A stretch of DNA of 64,000 nucleotides. Source: Lycorma delicatula (lineage: Eukaryota; Arthropoda; Insecta; Hemiptera; Fulgoridae). Location: contig NC_134465.1 in the NCBI RefSeq assembly GCF_047948215.1, positions 13,616,522 through 13,680,521 of the forward strand, given 5' to 3'. How positions within the stretch are numbered: position 1 is the first letter of the stretch; each line of letters starts with the position of its first letter. Positions 52,101-56,883 of this stretch are shown here, piece by piece. Both the position numbers and the translations under genes were made by a program. The notes beneath the pieces were generated by a model. The model saw only the letters and a list, made by a program, of their open reading frames with translations. It ran no database searches and was not told the DNA's origin.

Positions 52101-55100
52101 CAGAACAAAGAGAACTGGTGGAAAACCTTGGATATCAGATATACAGCAGTTGATGGATGAACATAGAAAATATAAGAATGCTAGTGATAAAGAAAGTAAA
52201 AGTAACTATCAACAATTAAGAAATACTATAATCAGGAAGTGCAAACTAGCGAAAGAAGAGTGGATTAAAAAGAAAAGTGTTCAGAAGTGGAAAGAAAAAG
52301 GATCATTGGTAAAATAAATGGAGCATACAGGAAAGTTAAGGAGAATTTTGTGGTACATAAATTAAAATCTAATAATATGTTAAATGGAGATGGTACACCG
52401 ATTTATAATACAAAAGAAAAGATCTATAGGTGGGTGGAATATATTAAAAAGTTATATGGAGGAAGTGAATTAGAAAATGGTATTATAGAGAAGGAAGTTG
52501 AAGAAGTTGAAAAGGGAGAAACAATATTGACATCTGAATTTAAGAGAGCATTAAAAGATTTTAATGACAGAAAGGCTCCTGTAATAGGCGGAATACGTGC
52601 AGAATTACTGCGCAGTGCAGGTGAGGAAGCGATAGATAACACAAACTGGTGTGTAATATTTACGAAAAAGGGGAAGTTCTGTCAGACTTCAAGAAGTGTT
52701 ATAGTCATGATACCAAAGAAAGCAAGAGCAGATAAATGTGAAGAATACAGAACAATTAGTTTAACTAGTCATGCATCAAAAATCTTAACTAGAATCTATA
52801 CAGAATTGAGAGGAGAGTGGAAGAAGTGTTAGGAGAAGACCAATTTGGTTTCAAAAAAAGTATAGGGACAAGGAAAGCAATTTTAGGGCTCTGATTAATA
52901 TCACAAGGAAGATTAAAGAAAAACAAACCAATATAATTGGCACTTATAGACCTAGAAAAGGCATTCCATAACATAGACTACAATAAAATGTTCAGCATTT
53001 TAAAAAAATTAGGGTAAGTACAGAGGTAGAAGAATGATTTCTAACATTTACAGGAACTAAACAGCAACAGTAATAACTGAAGAACATAAGAAGAAGCCGT
53101 AATAAAAAAGGGAGTTCAACAAGAATGTTCCTATCCCAGTTACATTTTAATCTTTACATAGAACCAGCAGTTAATGATATTAAAGAACAATTGGATGTTA
53201 AGTAACAGTACAAGGTGAAAAGAAAAGACGCTACGATTTGCTGATGATATAGTAATTCTACCTGAGAGTAAAAAAGATTTAGAAGAAACAATGAATGGCA
53301 TGGATGAAGTCCTATGCAAGAACTACCACATGAAAAGTAACAAAATGTAGTAGAAATAATCTAGATGACCACTGAATGTGAAAATAGGAGGAGCAAAGAT
53401 TATGGAGGTAGAAGAATTTTGTTATTTGGGAAGTAGAATTACTAAAGGTGGACAGATCAGGAGCAATATAAAATGTAGAATAGAACAGGTGAAACGAGCC
53501 TTCACTCAGAAATATAATTTGTTTACACCAAAATTTAATCTGAACATCAGGAAAACATTTTTGAAACTATATATTTGGAGCATAGCTTTATATGGAAATG
53601 AAACTTGGACCATTAGACTACTTAGAAGAAAATATTAGAAGCTTTTGAAATGTGTTGCTGTAAGAGTTAAAAATCAGATGGATGAATAAAGTGACAAATG
53701 AAGAGGTATTGTGGCAAATTGATGAAGAAATGAAGCATTTGGAAAAATATAGTTAAAAAAAGAGACAGTTACAGGCCACATATTAAGGCATCCTGGAATA
53801 GTCACTTTAATATTGGATGGACAGGTAGAAGGGAAACATTGTGCAGGCAGGCAACATATGGAATATGTAAAACAAATTGTTAGGGATGTAGGATCTAGAA
53901 GGTACACTGAAATGAAACGCCTGGCACTAGACAGGGAATCTTGGAGAGCTGCAACAAACTAGTCAAATGACTAAAGAAAAAAATATATATATGTATACAA
54001 TTGACGATATGGGATCCTGCAAAAGTGCTCTTCCTGCAAAAGTGCTCTTCCTGCAAAAGTCCTCTTCAAGTTGGTTTTTGATTATAAAAAATGTACAGAG
54101 GAATATGGGTCTTACAAATTATTGACTTTAGAAAAAATGGTGATTGTTTTGTATGTGTGTGCGTGCATGCGTGCGTGCATAAGAGAGAGAGAGAGAGAGC
54201 AGGTGTATTACAACAAACCCACCAGGTTGGTCTAGTGGTTAACGCGTCTTCCCAAATCAGCTGATTTGGAAGTCGAGAGTTACAGCGTTCAAGTCCTAGT
54301 AATGCCAGTTATTTTTACACGGATTTGAATACTAGATCGTGGATACCGGTGTTCTTTGGTGGTTGGGTTTCAATTAGCCACACATCTGAGGAATGGTCAA
54401 ACTGAGAATATACAAGACTTACACTTCATTTACACTCATACCATCCTCTGAAGAATTATCTAAGCGGTAGTTACCGGAAGCTAAACAGGGAAAGAAAAAA
54501 AAAGAAGGTGTATTACAACAAAGTTCTCCCATGACTTTCATAACCTATTCTACTTGTGAAAACAATGGAAAAAGTTAATATAAACATTGTCCTAAAATGC
54601 TTTGCTTGCAAGTTATGATTAGTGAAAGATTTCACATGGATTTCAGCTACGTCCAGTGAAATCAGGTGATACTAAAATTTTTAGGACGTTAATTAAGGGG
54701 CAGAATTAGCGATTTTATGATTTTTGACCTCAAATCAAAATAAGTCCCTCATGGTATCTGCAGTGGTTTTTGAGAAATCTGGGGTGAAAACCAATAAATT
54801 GGGGACATAACAGACATAAGTTTTTACGTCTGATGTAAAATAACTTTGTTAAATGGGTGGTAATACACAAATAAAAATTTTAAACAAAACTTATAGAGAA
54901 TTTAATCCTGAACAGAATGGTAAAAGATAAGTTGAATAAGACAAAGAAAAGTTAAAAATATTCAAATTTTATTTAGAAATAGTGCATTGGACCAAAGTGC
55001 ATTATATGTAACATTTAAAATAAATGTTCAAGAGTAAGCCTGCCATTATTAACACCTTTTTTTGTATGCTTCTGTACTGCTATTTTGCTCTTTTTAGTTC

Positions 55101-56851
55101 TGTAGGGCTGTCCTTAAGTTGTTCAGCCAAATCCATAATGCAAACAATTAATTCCTCACAAGAATGTATTTCTGTTTTGTATACAATATTTTTCAACCAC
55201 GCCCAGACCCAGAAATCTAAATGTATTAGATTAGGTCATCTCGGTGACCAGGAATGTGGACCTCCATGACCAATCAATTTCTCAGAAAAATAATAATTTC
55301 AGTGAGTGGAAACGACACAACAGAGGTGTGGAGGTGCGATCATACTGACATTATAAGCACTAGAGGAACATCTTCAAGCAGCTGCAGTAATTCTTCTAGA
55401 AGAAATTGCAAGTAAACTTCAGCATTTAAGCAGTCACGTTATTTGAATGGTCCAAACAGATGATTGCGAAGGTCAACGCTAGATTGTGCAAACATTGACA
55501 CTAAATCAGTGTTAAAAATTGCCTTCCACCATTTTAAGAGGATTTACTTCTGCCCATCTATGCTCATTGCATAAGTTATTGACACCATCTCGAGTGAAAT
55601 TTACCTTGTAGTAAAACAAAACGTACTTTTTAACTTGTTGAATTGTATTCCACCAGCTGCAGAATTCCAGGATAAGCAAACCGGATAGATATTGAACTAT
55701 CTGTTTATGATAAGGATAAAACTTGTTTTGTTTAAGTGCCCTTCAAACCATTGAATGTTAAACTCTGATCTGCTTAGAAAGATACTTGCTGATGACTTGT
55801 GACTGCAGTGAACTGCACTGACATTAATTTTGCCGTGTTGGATAGATTTTCATAGCTGGTATGAATACTACTGCAGTGAACCTGGTTCTCGAAGAGTGTG
55901 AGAAGTTATGCTAATTGTTTTGGAATCTGGAATCCTGAAATTTGGAAAAACATTTCTCACATTCTACTGCAGCAGCTGTAGCATTACCATTAAACACACC
56001 CAAAATAAATACCATATCAGTGTACTCCTCTGTTGTAAATAAGTATGGCTGTACTTCAATGGCAAACCCATCAAATTCAAATTAAAATTCATAGAAAACC
56101 TTTGCTAACAACAGCACAGATTACAGTACCCGATAAATTTAATGTACCTTAAAGGATGATTTAAATACTAATACTGTATAGTGCATTGTTGATCAGCTGT
56201 TGTTTTATTGTCAACTTTGAAATAATAATTTTTCAAATAATTTATTGTATTTCTGTCGTTAATAAAAAATTATAATATAAGTAATTTTTATTTATATTTT
56301 ACAACAGTAAATTTTGTTTTTACAAATTTTTCACATCAACAAAATTGATTTTTTTTTGTGACAGTAAATAAGTATTTTTCTTAGAAATGTACTGTTTCTA
56401 AATAAAAATCCAATTTTTCTAAAATTCTCTGTTTTATTCAACTTATCTTACATTTTGTTCTATTAGATTCTCTACAAATTTTATGTGTTTATTACCTGTT
56501 TAACAGTTATTGTATGTCAAACATAAAAAACAGGATTTTTATCCCAATTTGTTGGTTTTCACCCCATACTTCTCAAAAACTATTACAAATATGGTTTTGG
56601 GACCTATTTTGATTTTTCAGGCCAAAAACCATAAGAAATCACTCATTCTGGCCCTTAATTAACATTCTAAAAAATTCAGTATGGTCTCATTTTATCACTG
56701 GGGGTTGCTGAAACACGAGTGAAATCTTTCACTATCCATAACTAGCAAACAAAGCATTTAAGATATATGTTTATATAATTTTTTTCCAAATTCACAAGTA
56801 GAATACGTTATGAAAGTCCCAGGAGAACTTCGTGATATACTCTATATATTT

Positions 56852-56883
<32 letters not shown>

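Larger units (their letters stand above)
49277..54097. mobile_element. Head-to-head pair of Penelope-like element 3' fragments forming a palindrome, later invaded twice
   Basis: The outer ends match in inverted orientation: TATTTTTTATAACCAAAAAC with CAACTT (49,277-49,304) against AAGTTGGTTTTTGATTATAA (54,068-54,097). GGGATCCTGCAAAAGTGCT and ATATGTAATTACTTTATTTA-type blocks also appear in both arms in the right order. The left arm (minus) spans 49,277-50,062. The right arm (plus) survives as 50,090-50,160, 51,225-51,373 and about 53,985-54,097, split by a mariner (50,162-51,222) and a LINE copy (51,374-53,985). About 0.4 kb of the right arm has been lost at the mariner. Penelope-like elements often occur as inverted partial copies, which fits. 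Confidence 0.75.
54201..56842 (-). mobile_element. Tc1/mariner-superfamily transposon with ~460-bp TIRs, containing a SINE near its left end
   Basis: The left repeat (54,506-54,985) and right repeat (about 56,385-56,842) are inverted copies, sharing GACTTTCATAAC-TATTCTA, TGACCTCAAATCAAAATA-like and AGATAAGTTGAATAA blocks. It is the same family as the 11.4-13.8 kb element: both have (G/A)TTTAAT(T/C)CTGAACA at the inner side. A SINE interrupts the left end (54,218-54,505). A (TA)n run follows the right end at 56,844-56,880. Confidence 0.8.
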
